DNA of 64,000 nt from the NCBI RefSeq assembly GCF_000236905.1, contig NC_016524.1:558001-622000 (forward strand). The letters are read 5' to 3'. The stretch comes from Tetrapisispora phaffii CBS 4417. Taxonomy: Eukaryota > Ascomycota > Saccharomycetes > Saccharomycetales > Saccharomycetaceae. The translations under genes were made by a program, and so were the position numbers. Of the stretch, positions 19,205 through 29,123 are shown piece after piece. The notes beneath the pieces were generated by a model. It saw only the letters and a program-made list of their open reading frames with translations. It was not told the DNA's origin and made no database searches. Each line of letters begins with the position of its first letter. The first letter of the stretch is position 1.

Positions 19205-21604
19205 CTAACTTTTTTGGATTACTGTCAATTTTTTTCTAGTCTGCCTGCTTAGAAGTCTTCTGTTTATTGTGATCTTTGAATTGTATTTAGTCCAAAAATT
19301 CGGGTCCTCACACATCTTTTCCCTTTGCCTAAATATCATTTCTGAATCCTGGACTAACTCATATTCTATTAACTTTTTATGTGCTTGTATAGCCGAAGAT
19401 ATAAAATAATTATCATTGGACTCTTCAAGCATCTCAGTTAAATAATGAGTAAAATCCATTTCAGTACCCTCAAGTAATTTAGCGAAAACGGATACTGGAT
19501 GCTGCCATATAACGGCATAACGTCTCCATAATCTTGCACAGCGTATGCATATCAAATCATTTATAGATGAAAAGTTATTTAATACTCTAGTATTAGGAGA
19601 ATTCGGGTTTAGTTTCTCAATCACTTGTGAATCTCTTGTATGTTTATACCACATGTACGATGCTGTTGTTTGACAAATTGAGCAATCGGGTTCATTTTTT
19701 TGGATTAGCTTAGATCCCATCTCAACAGAAGAATCATCAATATAAGCATTAATATATTTTGGGGCAAGTTCTGACGAATATTTAAGTAAATTATCAAATG
19801 ATATTAAGGCCTTCAGATCTTTGATATTGTTTTTGTCATCGGTATTTCTTGTATTGGATAAGTAAATTTTCCTTGGAGAATTTTCTATTGAATATTTATT
19901 TAAAATGGAATTCCCCATTATCGTATCTTTCCAAAATGAAAAATACTTAATTATTGTTTTTAACTCACAACTACCAATATATATTTGAACCAGTTGTAGC
20001 TCATTGCCAAATCGATTAATTCCTCGTTTAAATTTTTCAAGTTCTTCAATAGTCATTAATCTGCCCATGAAAAATGATGATTTGAATAAAACACCACAAG
20101 TAATAAGGGCTAGTTCTATATCGAAATCTTGAGCTTCGAAAAAGAAAGACAATGTAGTTTTAATTTCCTCTGAAGTATAATGAATTCCGCTGTCAGACTT
20201 CCCCAATATCTCCTTAGCCCTGCCCAAAAAGGTTTCAAGTTCTGGGTGTGGGATATTTGGATCTACATTACTCGTTGTAAACTCTGCTAAATCATCTAAA
20301 TTAGCGAGAGTATCATTATTATAAGGGTGCGATGACCAAGTTGACAAGTTTCCCTCCTCATTGAAATTATTTTTTAAAGTGATCGGATATGGTAAGAATA
20401 AGTGCCAGTCTAATAATGTTTTAAAATCACTAATCGTATTTTTACCAAAATAATAAAACCAATAATTTTCCTTATTGTATGAAGCTGTCGTTTCAAAAAC
20501 CTTTAACGATTCACTTTCTAAATACCGTTTGTAGGAGAGATTTTGTTTCTTCTCATTTATTTCCATTGTCTTTGCTTCATTGATGTTATCTTTATTACCA
20601 TCTTCTCTCTTCATGCATATATTACATAACCATACAATATCATTATTCAATTTATTCTGCATCAAGGGCTCAATGCAGACTTTATGGATTGATCTATTAC
20701 ATTCATCACAGTTAGTATAATCTGTAGATGAACACCATTCCTTACAAACAGTACATATATTATCCCATAAAAATGTGTTAGATTTGTCTTTCATACCATC
20801 TACAGTGATATATTTGTTTATAATATGTTCAATCGGAAAATCTTTTTCAGTAAATATATAACGTACTTTTCTATTCAACACATATAAATATGATGAATTT
20901 GTAAACATGTGCAAAAGCATGTCTGTAGGCAATACAGTATAAAAACGATCGGTATATATATCGTATAATTCTTTGTAATAAAAGATATTTGGCCTTATAT
21001 ATACTTCACTTTCACTTGGTATTTTATCAATTAGTTCCAATTCATGAGATACAACACATTTACCTCTAAATGATTCAATTGGAACTATATCTTCCATCTG
21101 GGTAGCATATAATCTACGTGGATCGAAAGTAGATTCTAATTTTCCAATATCTCTTGGTCTGTAAAACCAATTCATTCTTAATACAAAGTAATTAGATGGT
21201 AGCTTCTCAGAAATTTCCAAACTCTTTTCTACAAAATCTTTATATGCATGATTAATCTCGAAACCAACTACTCTACCTATATAGTACGGTTCTCCTGGAG
21301 ATGTGGCCACTGTGTATATTGTGTCATTTTGATCAAGTAAAACGTTGTTATCAGATGATAATAAGCATTGCTTATGAAAATCAACAATGGAATCATCTAG
21401 ATCAAGAATATTGGAAAATCTTATATCTTTTCTGAAAGATGGTGGAATAGCAGGAATAAAATTCCAAGGTCGATCTTCATTTAGTTCTCTCGATTGTGTC
21501 TCATGATCTCTATTCGTGTTTTCAAATTTATTCTGTGCATCTGCTACTGCTTTATTGATGTTCATCAATACAGATACATCATTATTGTTTTCAAAAGCTT
21601 GCAT
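19205..21604 (-). CDS. SNT2: Snt2-like BAH-PHD-SANT chromatin protein lacking the C-terminal PHD region
   Basis: The first ATG is at 21604, giving 799 residues; the frame extends five codons upstream only to a GTG. A BAH domain spans about residues 92-235. A PHD finger spans about 282-332 with all eight ligands (C284, C287, C299, C302, H307, C310, C327, C330). An ELM2/SANT-like region lies near 480-580, and a GATA-like CSIC...CIRC zinc motif near 650-700. S. cerevisiae Snt2 is about 1400 residues and has further PHD fingers in its C-terminal half. Here the protein stops right after the zinc motif and only 388 bp remain before PCL8/10. Snt2 forms the Snt2C complex with Ecm5 and Rpd3 and responds to oxidative and nutrient stress. 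A full-length duplicate elsewhere in the genome is possible. Confidence 0.87.
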   Translation of the reverse strand: MQAFENNNDVSVLMNINKAVADAQNKFENTNRDHETQSRELNEDRPWNFIPAIPPSFRKDIRFSNILDLDDSIVDFHKQCLLSSDNNVLLDQNDTIYTVATSPGEPYYIGRVVGFEINHAYKDFVEKSLEISEKLPSNYFVLRMNWFYRPRDIGKLESTFDPRRLYATQMEDIVPIESFRGKCVVSHELELIDKIPSESEVYIRPNIFYYKELYDIYTDRFYTVLPTDMLLHMFTNSSYLYVLNRKVRYIFTEKDFPIEHIINKYITVDGMKDKSNTFLWDNICTVCKEWCSSTDYTNCDECNRSIHKVCIEPLMQNKLNNDIVWLCNICMKREDGNKDNINEAKTMEINEKKQNLSYKRYLESESLKVFETTASYNKENYWFYYFGKNTISDFKTLLDWHLFLPYPITLKNNFNEEGNLSTWSSHPYNNDTLANLDDLAEFTTSNVDPNIPHPELETFLGRAKEILGKSDSGIHYTSEEIKTTLSFFFEAQDFDIELALITCGVLFKSSFFMGRLMTIEELEKFKRGINRFGNELQLVQIYIGSCELKTIIKYFSFWKDTIMGNSILNKYSIENSPRKIYLSNTRNTDDKNNIKDLKALISFDNLLKYSSELAPKYINAYIDDSSVEMGSKLIQKNEPDCSICQTTASYMWYKHTRDSQVIEKLNPNSPNTRVLNNFSSINDLICIRCARLWRRYAVIWQHPVSVFAKLLEGTEMDFTHYLTEMLEESNDNYFISSAIQAHKKLIEYELVQDSEMIFRQREKMCEDPNFWTKYNSKITINRRLLSRQTRKKLTVIQKS

Positions 21605-22117
21605 AATGAGATATTTCACAGCAGATTATTTTATTGGTGAATGTTCAGTCTTAAATATTTGAATCATACAGCAATTAATTCTGCAATCTAACCAAGGTTC
21701 TATAAAAGCTTCAATCAGTAATAGTGAGTCTCAAACTCAAACAAAATGTAATAAGTGACCTGACTGTCTTACTTTTTGTATAAAATTGATATCAACAATC
21801 GTTGATTGAGTTCGAAAATACTATTGATCCTTTATATAAATTCGGTTGGTAAAATAATCAGAGGTGTTTCCTTTTCTTCGACATCTTTTAATGCAAAACT
21901 GAAAAGTGAAAAATGGAAATCTGAAAATTATAGTGAATATAAAATTTAATATTAATTATTCAGTTGGATAAGACTATCTTATAAGGCTTTACTGATAAAT
22001 CTAACAGTCGGAATAATAAGCACATAAATTGAGACTTCTATATTTTCTGTAAGTCAACACGATAGCCATATTGCATCTGATTATTTTTAGTACAAGCAGT
22101 TTAAAAGAATTTAGAAA
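21605..22117. other. Divergent promoter region of SNT2 and CEG1
   Basis: These 513 bp separate two divergent start codons. The sequence is AT-rich with no strong named factor site. Confidence 0.5.
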
Positions 22118-23470
22118 ATGGATAGAGCTGCACCTGAAATACCAGGTATTCTAGAGTCTGGGAATGTTACCCAAGACTTGAAAATGATAGTTAGTAAGTT
22201 ACTGAATTCCCCAAAGCCTCTAAAAACCTTCCCTGGTTCTCAACCTGTTTCATTTCAGCATTCAGATATGAAAGAGAAACTGAGCTCGCATGATTATTAT
22301 GTATGTGAAAAGACGGATGGTTTACGTGTATTGATGCTGATAGTTATAAATCCGATGACAAAAGAACAAAGTACATTTATGATTGATAGAGAAAACAATT
22401 ATTATTTGGTGAATGGATTCCATTTTCCAAAATTACCAAAGAAGGATAAAAAGGAATTGATAGAGACAGCACAGGACGGTACTTTAATAGATGGTGAGTT
22501 AGTTATTCAAACTAATCCGATGACAAATTTAACGGAACTTAGATATTTAATGTTCGACTGTTTAACAATGAATGGACGTAACTTAACACATTCACCAACA
22601 AGTTCCAGATTAGCACATTTAGGTAAGGAATTTTATAAACCTTATTTTGATATGAGATCAATCTTCCCTGATCGTTGTATAAATTTTCCTTTTAAAATCT
22701 CTATGAAACAAATGAATTTTAGTTACGACTTAGTAAACGTTTACAAAACATTGGACAAACTACCTCATCTTTCAGATGGTTTAATTTTTACACCAGTGAA
22801 TACACCTTATGTTGTTGGTGCAAAAGATTCTTATTTATTGAAATGGAAGCCTGAGGAAGAAAATTCGGTTGACTTTAAATTAATTTTACAGATTCCAATG
22901 GTGGAAGATACGTCTTTGCCTAGAAAAGATCCAAACAGATGGTATTATAATTACGACACTAAACCTACTTTTGAATTGTATGTTTGGCAAGGTGGTTCAG
23001 ACGTAAATAGAAAATTAGAAGTTTTCGACCAGCCATTCAATAAGAAGGAAATGAACTTACTTGAGAATACCTATAGAAAATTTACTGACTTAGAAATTTC
23101 TGATGAAAAGTGGGAGGAGTTAAAAGCTTTAAATGAACCACTTAATGGTAGAATCGTTGAATGCACAAAAGATCCAGAAACTGATGAATGGCTTATGTTG
23201 AGATTTAGAGATGATAAATTAAATGGAAATCATTCCTCAGTTGTACAAAACGTTCTAGAAAGTATAAATGATTCGGTTAAAATAGAAGATTTAACAGAGA
23301 TAGTCCCAATAATAAAAAATAATTGGGATCTTAGGAAAAATAGGCATTCTAATGAAAGCTCAACTTCGCATGCTCATATTAATAACAGAACACAACATCA
23401 GCAACAACAGAACTCATCTTCGTCGATGCCAGAACCAAAATATGTAGATGATGACGATTGGTCTGAATAG
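22118..23470 (+). CDS. CEG1: mRNA guanylyltransferase (capping enzyme alpha subunit)
   Basis: The 450-residue protein has the nucleotidyltransferase motif I KTDG, whose Lys65 forms the covalent GMP adduct. Further motifs of the capping-enzyme/DNA-ligase superfamily follow: DGELV near residue 125, SDGLIF near 225 and LLKWKP near 245. An OB-fold makes up the rest up to about 390. Ceg1 transfers GMP to the diphosphate end of nascent RNA polymerase II transcripts and works with the triphosphatase Cet1 in the nucleus. S. cerevisiae Ceg1 is 459 residues. The tail is Gln/Ser-rich and acidic. The order SNT2-CEG1-RSM23 is that of S. cerevisiae chromosome VII (YGL131C-YGL129C). Confidence 0.97.
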   Translation: MDRAAPEIPGILESGNVTQDLKMIVSKLLNSPKPLKTFPGSQPVSFQHSDMKEKLSSHDYYVCEKTDGLRVLMLIVINPMTKEQSTFMIDRENNYYLVNGFHFPKLPKKDKKELIETAQDGTLIDGELVIQTNPMTNLTELRYLMFDCLTMNGRNLTHSPTSSRLAHLGKEFYKPYFDMRSIFPDRCINFPFKISMKQMNFSYDLVNVYKTLDKLPHLSDGLIFTPVNTPYVVGAKDSYLLKWKPEEENSVDFKLILQIPMVEDTSLPRKDPNRWYYNYDTKPTFELYVWQGGSDVNRKLEVFDQPFNKKEMNLLENTYRKFTDLEISDEKWEELKALNEPLNGRIVECTKDPETDEWLMLRFRDDKLNGNHSSVVQNVLESINDSVKIEDLTEIVPIIKNNWDLRKNRHSNESSTSHAHINNRTQHQQQQNSSSSMPEPKYVDDDDWSE

Positions 23471-23629
23471 AATTTTAATATCAATTGAATATATGATGGT
23501 CAAATTTTATGAATAATAAATGTAATAATATTTACAGGTATATCTATGTATATAATATAATATGACTCACAAGACAAAGTTACTTTTCTATAGAGGAGTA
23601 TTCCATAACTTTTTGATCAGTATTCTCAA

Positions 23630-24955
23630 TCAAAAATAAGAAAGAACAATACTTTTTAATAATTCTCTTGGATTACCGTTACCACTTATAATGAATTTTT
23701 CATTTATTAATTGTTCTAAAGGTTTCGTGCCAACAGCATATCTTGGCATAATATTTGCCTTCAAATAGAACTCAATTAATTTTTGTACCTCATCTTTCCC
23801 CAATTTTGGTACTTCAAACTCTTTAACTTTACCTTGTTTTAGAATATTAGCATATACAGGATCGTAATGATATCTCTTAAGATATATATCCTCCGGAATC
23901 TTATTCAGGGCAACAGGTAGTGTTTTATTAGTTCTATCTTCACCCGAGGTTGCCAAAACAACAGCACTCTCTGGATTCTTATATTTAATTTCACCAGAAA
24001 TTGAATCCATTACGAATTTAGCTATTTGGAATTCCAATGTCTCAATACGCTCATTTGATTCGTTTTTATAGTCACATAATGAAGTTGTTAACAATCTAGA
24101 AAAATTATCTACAGAAACTAATACAGGAGTTGTTTTTTGATTAGATAATTCAGTTATAATCGCTTTAAATTGTTCACCTCTTTGGGCAGGAGTAGTCTTG
24201 GTTGTTAATAGATCATAAAAACTGTTAGTATCCTTTGTTAAAGTGACAAACTTCCTTACCAGGTTATCTTTTGGATCAGCATTGGTAAATTTGTAATCTG
24301 ATGCTAACTTGATTGATTTCATTGTGGTTTCATCATTAGATTTTAGTATTTTCCTTAAAAATTTCTTTAAATACATTGGTTGAATGTAAAGTTTCAAATT
24401 TTTATCATAAAAAAAATCATTTCTACCATTTACTAATAGATCTGGGTGTGAAATGTTAATGACAATATGTTTAGAATCTGATGCATATGCATGTATTTGA
24501 GCCAATAACACAGATTTACCAATTCCTGGTTCACCTGTGATAATAAACTTTTTGTTACTGGAAGTATTCATTAAATCAATAAACTTTTGTGTAGATTTTT
24601 CACGAACCAACGATATTGGGCGAAAAAATAATTCATTAAATTGATTCTTCTTAAACGATCCCATATGGTATAATGATTTATATTGAGAATCGTGATATTT
24701 TGATACATTATTTAAAGCAGCTTCCAAGTTTTTGGTTGCTTCAAAAACTGGCATATCTACTGGTTTAGCAAACTTGTTGAATCCAGACGTACTTACAGTA
24801 TCAATCCACTTCTTAACATATGAACCTGAAGTGTTCTTTTTGGATGTTTTACCACCAGATTGTTTTTTAGCAAATCCTTGGGCTCTACCTTTCACAGGAG
24901 AAGTAGCCTCTAATATACTAGCTCTTGAGAATTGCCTTAATTGTACTCTCAGCAT
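23630..24955 (-). CDS. RSM23: Mitochondrial small-subunit ribosomal protein mS29 (DAP3 family)
   Basis: The 441-residue protein starts with a basic mitochondrial presequence (MLRVQLRQFSRASILEATS). It contains the Walker A motif GEPGIGKS at 141-148 and a Walker B-like VLVSVDN near 278, as in the GTP-binding DAP3/mS29 family. mS29 sits in the head of the mitochondrial small ribosomal subunit and contributes to bridges with the large subunit. S. cerevisiae Rsm23 is about 450 residues. It is convergent with CEG1, 159 bp apart, exactly as YGL130W and YGL129C. The next S. cerevisiae neighbour on that side (CWC23) is missing and PUS1 follows instead. Confidence 0.95.
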   Translation of the reverse strand: MLRVQLRQFSRASILEATSPVKGRAQGFAKKQSGGKTSKKNTSGSYVKKWIDTVSTSGFNKFAKPVDMPVFEATKNLEAALNNVSKYHDSQYKSLYHMGSFKKNQFNELFFRPISLVREKSTQKFIDLMNTSSNKKFIITGEPGIGKSVLLAQIHAYASDSKHIVINISHPDLLVNGRNDFFYDKNLKLYIQPMYLKKFLRKILKSNDETTMKSIKLASDYKFTNADPKDNLVRKFVTLTKDTNSFYDLLTTKTTPAQRGEQFKAIITELSNQKTTPVLVSVDNFSRLLTTSLCDYKNESNERIETLEFQIAKFVMDSISGEIKYKNPESAVVLATSGEDRTNKTLPVALNKIPEDIYLKRYHYDPVYANILKQGKVKEFEVPKLGKDEVQKLIEFYLKANIMPRYAVGTKPLEQLINEKFIISGNGNPRELLKSIVLSYF

Positions 24956-25641
24956 GTTTCGTATTTGCTGTCTTTTTTAGTTTCTTTACCAAAAGTGGCC
25001 CACTTGGAGTAATTAAAAAAGTGATATATAACCTTAATTGTGGTAATATACAATTTATATGCAATTGATTCACTATTCTAATATTATTATTATGAAATGG
25101 TGTTTTTAACTTTCAACTACTTTGTATTATTATCACATAGATTCTTTAAATCATTTAGGTCTCGTAACTTTTCGGAATCATGAAATTGCAGCTTGAAGTA
25201 TTTCGTATTTAGTGATTGCAAATATAAGAATAAGATATGTGTCGTATTTTAAATTAGTCAATACTTATATATTTAAGTATATTGTGTTCTAATAAGGCAG
25301 AATATAGATATCTTTACCTAATTTAATGTAATCGTAGTATTTCTTAGTTAAGTAGAGTGTAAGTAATCTGTAAAAAAAAAAAGCTGAGGAATAATACATA
25401 TCATTGTCTATTAAAATACGAAAAAGGGAAAAAACTGAAATAAAAGCACAAACATCAAACAGTTAGTCGTTTGATGAGAATATTTAAACATAAAAATACA
25501 TTTATTAATTGGTCATGATTCCATTTGACTTAATTAGTTTCTTGTTCTAAGGAAAACTTTTTCTTTGGTTGGCAGAAAGGGTATTGATGTGGTAAATAAT
25601 AATGGCTAATGTTATAATAATATGATGCAAAGCAATTGCAT
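24956..25641. other. Spacer: RSM23 promoter and PUS1 3' region
   Basis: This 686-bp AT-rich stretch between two minus-strand genes contains a run of A at about 25372-25382. No gene or clear factor site was seen. Confidence 0.5.
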
Positions 25642-27461
25642 CTATTGGATGCTACAACCAAAGTAACTCTTCTTGGCAGGAGATTCCTTTGTTTCTACTT
25701 TAGCTTCATCTTTCTTTTCTTGCTTTTGGAATTTCTTATTGTTACTTTGATTATTTTTTTTATCTTTCTTATTTGCTTTAGCTTCTCTCTTTTGGAAGTT
25801 CGTATTTTGTTTAGCAATCTTATCAATTTCTTCGTTTGATAAGACAGGAATACCTCTAGCAGTTAAGAAATCAAAAATACTCTTTTGGACGTTAGCACCT
25901 GATTTTTCTTCAGTTTCAACACCATTTGCGCCTGTAGCCATGTTGAAACTATCGATATAAGTGTAAAAAGCATTAAAGACATTTTCATCAACTTCTTCTT
26001 TATAAATTTTGTCATAAATGTGTTTTAACTTAAATTCGTCAATCTCATTTTTAAATTTGCTAAAATCAATTGGATTGTAGCCAAATGTTTCTAATCTTTT
26101 ATTATAACCTTCAAAGACAGGTGATTCTAATAATAAACCCAAGGCTGGTGCTTTTGGAATGTTAATTTTTTGTGGACCAAAAGAAGCATCAATACGTTCT
26201 AATGGGCATCCACATCTGGTAATTAAAGTAGCCATTGAAATCATCTTACGAATTTGATGTAACATGAATGATTGACCATGGATTTTAATAGAAACCCATT
26301 CAGTTTTAGCTTCGCCAATAACAAAGGGTTCGGAAACTGTGATTTCCTTCATATATCTGATAGAACTTGGTTCACTGAAATCCTTACCTAATGTAAAATT
26401 ATGGAAATTGTGTGCTCCCAAATATTTTTGCATTGCTCCCCTAAATTTTATTAATTTCGCTGGACTGATTCTGTATTTTCTACGGTGTAGATTTTCAATC
26501 AATTTAAATTGTTTAACTTTTTGATACAAACCATCCGAGTCATCAAATTCATCTCTTGGAGGTGGAACATAACTTTTAATTGCTTCAATCTCTTCTTTAG
26601 TGAAATGTTTACTTTGTTCTTCTTCGACAGATTTCCAAAAATCAGCAGATTCTGAATCTTCGTCTAAAACATTCGGCAATTCTTTTTTACTCTCTTCGAT
26701 ATCATTATATAAAATTGAACCTGGTCTTGGACCAAGCAAAGTATAAGTTGGTAATAGATATTCGTACCAACGAGAACCACACATTTTTCTACAATCAAAA
26801 GCTTTGTTAACTCTTTCAATATTCCAAACTCTAATGCTTTCAGGTAAAGCTTCATTAATTTTATCTTTAATATCAGGATCCTCAATAATCATTTTTAGGG
26901 AAATCAAATTACCACCAGCATGGACACCCTTATCAGTTCTTGCAGCTCTCATGAACCCATTTTTCTTTAAGTCGTTAGAATTAGCTAAAGAAATACCACC
27001 GGCCCTAACAAAAGCACGGAATAATTCAGATTCAATTGTGTCATTTGGTGGATTATATTGCATACCATGATAGCCTGCACCACAATACCCAACCATAACG
27101 GCAACCTTACGTTTTGGTTTTCTTACTTCTTGTGGGATTGGATTACCATTATCATCTAATTTGATTTCATCGCCCTTAATAGTCGATGGAGTATCATTGA
27201 CGTTATTCTTACTGTATAGAAAAAAAAAAAGTAATTCATTTAATATTAAAGTTAGTAAAATAAAATTTGAATAAAAGATTGGTTTTTTAATAATCATATT
27301 AGATTTTGACAAAAACATACATACGCTTTCTTAATAGATTTAGATTTTGATTCATCAAACTCAGCTTTTCTTGCCTTATTCCATTTACGATGAGGGCCCT
27401 CCTTACCACTCTGCCTATCCATTCCATCGTCGGCATTAAGGTTTTGATTTATCGAACTCAT
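25642..27461 (-). CDS. PUS1: tRNA/snRNA pseudouridine synthase Pus1, two exons
   Basis: Exon 1 runs 27461-27325 and exon 2 runs 27211-25642; joining gives about 568 residues. The join restores the N-terminal sequence of the family: a Lys-rich KWNKARKAEFDES segment, then KNNVNDTPSTIKGDE, then the catalytic domain. The catalytic domain (about 70-460) includes KRKVAVMVGYCGAGYHGMQYN and the TruA-type active-site motif ARTDKGVHAGGN with the catalytic Asp. The tail is Lys-rich. Pus1 is nuclear and modifies many sites in tRNAs as well as U2 snRNA and some mRNAs. Read without splicing, exon 2 would start inside the intron with an odd hydrophobic N-terminus, which is an artefact. To my knowledge S. 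cerevisiae PUS1 (YPL212C) has no intron. Confidence 0.94.
27212..27324 (-). other. Spliceosomal intron of PUS1 (113 nt)
   Basis: The 5' splice site is GTATGT (27324-27319), the branch site a perfect TACTAAC (27257-27251), followed by a pyrimidine run and the acceptor CTATACAG ending at 27212. Splicing joins ...AAGAAAGC to TAAGAATAAC in frame. All three signals are consensus, so splicing should be efficient. Confidence 0.93.
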
Positions 27462-27854
27462 TAAAACAGTTATGAAATTACAATAGTTAAAACACAATAA
27501 CTTTTCCTTGTCTTACTTCAACACCTTTGGGTAACAATGAAAACTTGCTTAAATAACAATTTACCGTAAACGTTAGATCAAACAAAACTTATTTTTATAT
27601 ATTACCTATATATATAATGAGAATAGTCAAGAAGGTTGGATGGTAAGTTTGAACTGGCTACTTGATCTTGAAGTTCCAATAGCTTGTTATTGCAATCGAA
27701 AATTTTTGTGTTCAGTATCGTTACTTTTAGTTTTACAAAGAAGTTAATTTATGAGATGAGTTTAAAGATGTTCTAAAACGGTTAAGACAATAACAAAAAG
27801 AAACAAGTTGAAATTACTTCGTGCGGCATTCCTTTGCGTTTAAAATTTTTATTT

Positions 27855-27870
27855 GCGATGAGATTGAAAA
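27855..27870 (+). promoter_or_regulatory. PAC element
   Basis: GCGATGAGATTGAAAA matches the PAC consensus (GCGATGAGMTGARAW) apart from one inserted T. PAC is bound by Dot6/Tod6 and marks ribosome-biogenesis promoters. It lies nearer PUS1 (394 bp) than NIP7. Confidence 0.6.
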
Positions 27871-28285
27871 ATTAATTATAGAATGATATTTAGTGTTATT
27901 GTAGAATTAAAAGATGCAAGTAGAGTTTGATATAATGTTATATGGTGTGTATCTCTAGTCAAAAACTTGAAGTGAAACTGTTGGAAAGTATACTTCATCC
28001 AACAATGATGATAAACCTTTAAACTTGTGGAGAAACAATTGGCCCTTAGCTGGGAGATACTACCGGCAATTGATGATTTCAAAAGACACCTATCAACTAA
28101 GATCAACTATATATATATTTATATATATATAGGGTATGTAACATCATTAGTCTAAGCTAATATTTTATAAGAAGTGCACAGACTACTCACTTGCATATAT
28201 ATTCTCCATGAATCTAGATATATGTGCTAAACCCAAATGTTTCGTTGGAAGTGATGTCCGGTTTCGTTTCTTTAAATTTTTTTTC

Positions 28286-28320
28286 CGATGAGCTTCTCTC
28301 TAACATCTTGAAATTTTTCA
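28286..28320 (+). promoter_or_regulatory. PAC (28286-28294) plus RRPE (28309-28320) pair
   Basis: CGATGAGCT is a PAC core and TGAAATTTTTCA contains the RRPE core (TGAAAAATTT on the minus strand), 14 bp apart. The pair sits about 260 bp before NIP7. Close PAC-RRPE pairing is the hallmark of the ribosome-biogenesis regulon, to which NIP7 belongs. Confidence 0.7.
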
Positions 28321-28323
28321 CTC

Positions 28324-28373
28324 TAATAGTTAATAGTTAATAGTTAATAGTAATAGTAATAGTAATAGTAACA
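28324..28373 (+). repeat. TAATAGT/TAATAG tandem repeat
   Basis: Three 7-bp TAATAGT units are followed by about four 6-bp TAATAG units. It lies between the PAC/RRPE pair and the NIP7 start. Confidence 0.85.
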
Positions 28374-28577
28374 GTGGTTATTGGTATTAATGATTAATTT
28401 TAATTCTTTCGATGTACGATCACTAAAATCTTATCACATCATTAGTAGATAAGGTTGTTAAGATTATATTTGTATAAATTATTCTTTTTTTTGCTGATGG
28501 GGTTCGTTTTGTGAAGACTAGTAAAAAGAATCTTTCATACATTAACACATATCGTTACACTAAATCGTTTTTCACAG

Positions 28578-29123
28578 ATGAGACAATTAACAGAAGAAGA
28601 AACTAAAGTTGTATTTGAAAAATTAGCAGGTTACATTGGTAGAAATATATCATTCCTGGTCGATAATAAGGAACATCCACATGTTTTTAGACTGCAGAAG
28701 GACAGGGTCTACTATGTTCCTGAAAACGTCGCTAAGATGGCTACTGCTGTAGCTAGACCAAATTTGATGTCAGTAGGTATCTGTTTAGGAAAATTCACCA
28801 AGACTGGTAAGTTTAGATTGCATATCACTTCTCTATCTATATTGGCACAACATGCCAAATATAAGATCTGGGTTAAACCAAATGGTGAAATGCCTTTCTT
28901 GTATGGTAACCATGTTTTAAAAGCACATGTTGGTAAGATGTCAGATGATATTCCTGAACATGCAGGTGTAATTATCTTCTCAATGAACGATAATGCATTA
29001 GGCTTTGGCGTTAGTGCAAAAAGTACTTCGGAAAGTAGAAATTTGGCTCCTACCGCTATAGTAGCGTTCAGACAAGCTGATATTGGTGAATACTTAAGAG
29101 ATGAAGATACTTTATTTACTTGA
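28578..29123 (+). CDS. NIP7: 60S ribosome biogenesis factor Nip7
   Basis: The 181-residue protein matches the full length of the Nip7 family, from MRQLTEEETKVVFEKLAGYI to the C-terminal GEYLRDEDTLF. The N-terminal domain (1-90) is Nip7-specific. The C-terminal PUA domain (about 95-170) binds RNA. Nip7 joins pre-60S particles in the nucleolus and is needed for 27S pre-rRNA processing, acting with Nop8. It is essential in S. cerevisiae. The order PUS1-NIP7-SRP72-IPL1 is that of YPL212C-YPL209C. The PAC and RRPE motifs upstream fit its regulon. Confidence 0.97.
   Translation: MRQLTEEETKVVFEKLAGYIGRNISFLVDNKEHPHVFRLQKDRVYYVPENVAKMATAVARPNLMSVGICLGKFTKTGKFRLHITSLSILAQHAKYKIWVKPNGEMPFLYGNHVLKAHVGKMSDDIPEHAGVIIFSMNDNALGFGVSAKSTSESRNLAPTAIVAFRQADIGEYLRDEDTLFT

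Larger units (their letters stand above)
27462..28577. other. Divergent promoter region of PUS1 and NIP7
   Basis: This 1.1-kb spacer carries PAC and RRPE elements, listed separately, and a TAATAGT-type tandem repeat. Both flanking genes act in RNA modification or ribosome assembly. No gene was found. Confidence 0.6.

Noticed and set aside
25642..27318. PUS1 starting at the intronic ATG with a hydrophobic N-terminus
   Set aside because: The first 36 codons are intron sequence with GTATGT, TACTAAC and CTATACAG signals; splicing restores the family N-terminus.
27294..27497. Separate small minus-strand gene upstream of PUS1
   Set aside because: Its conserved part is exon 1 of PUS1; it ends by reading into the intron.
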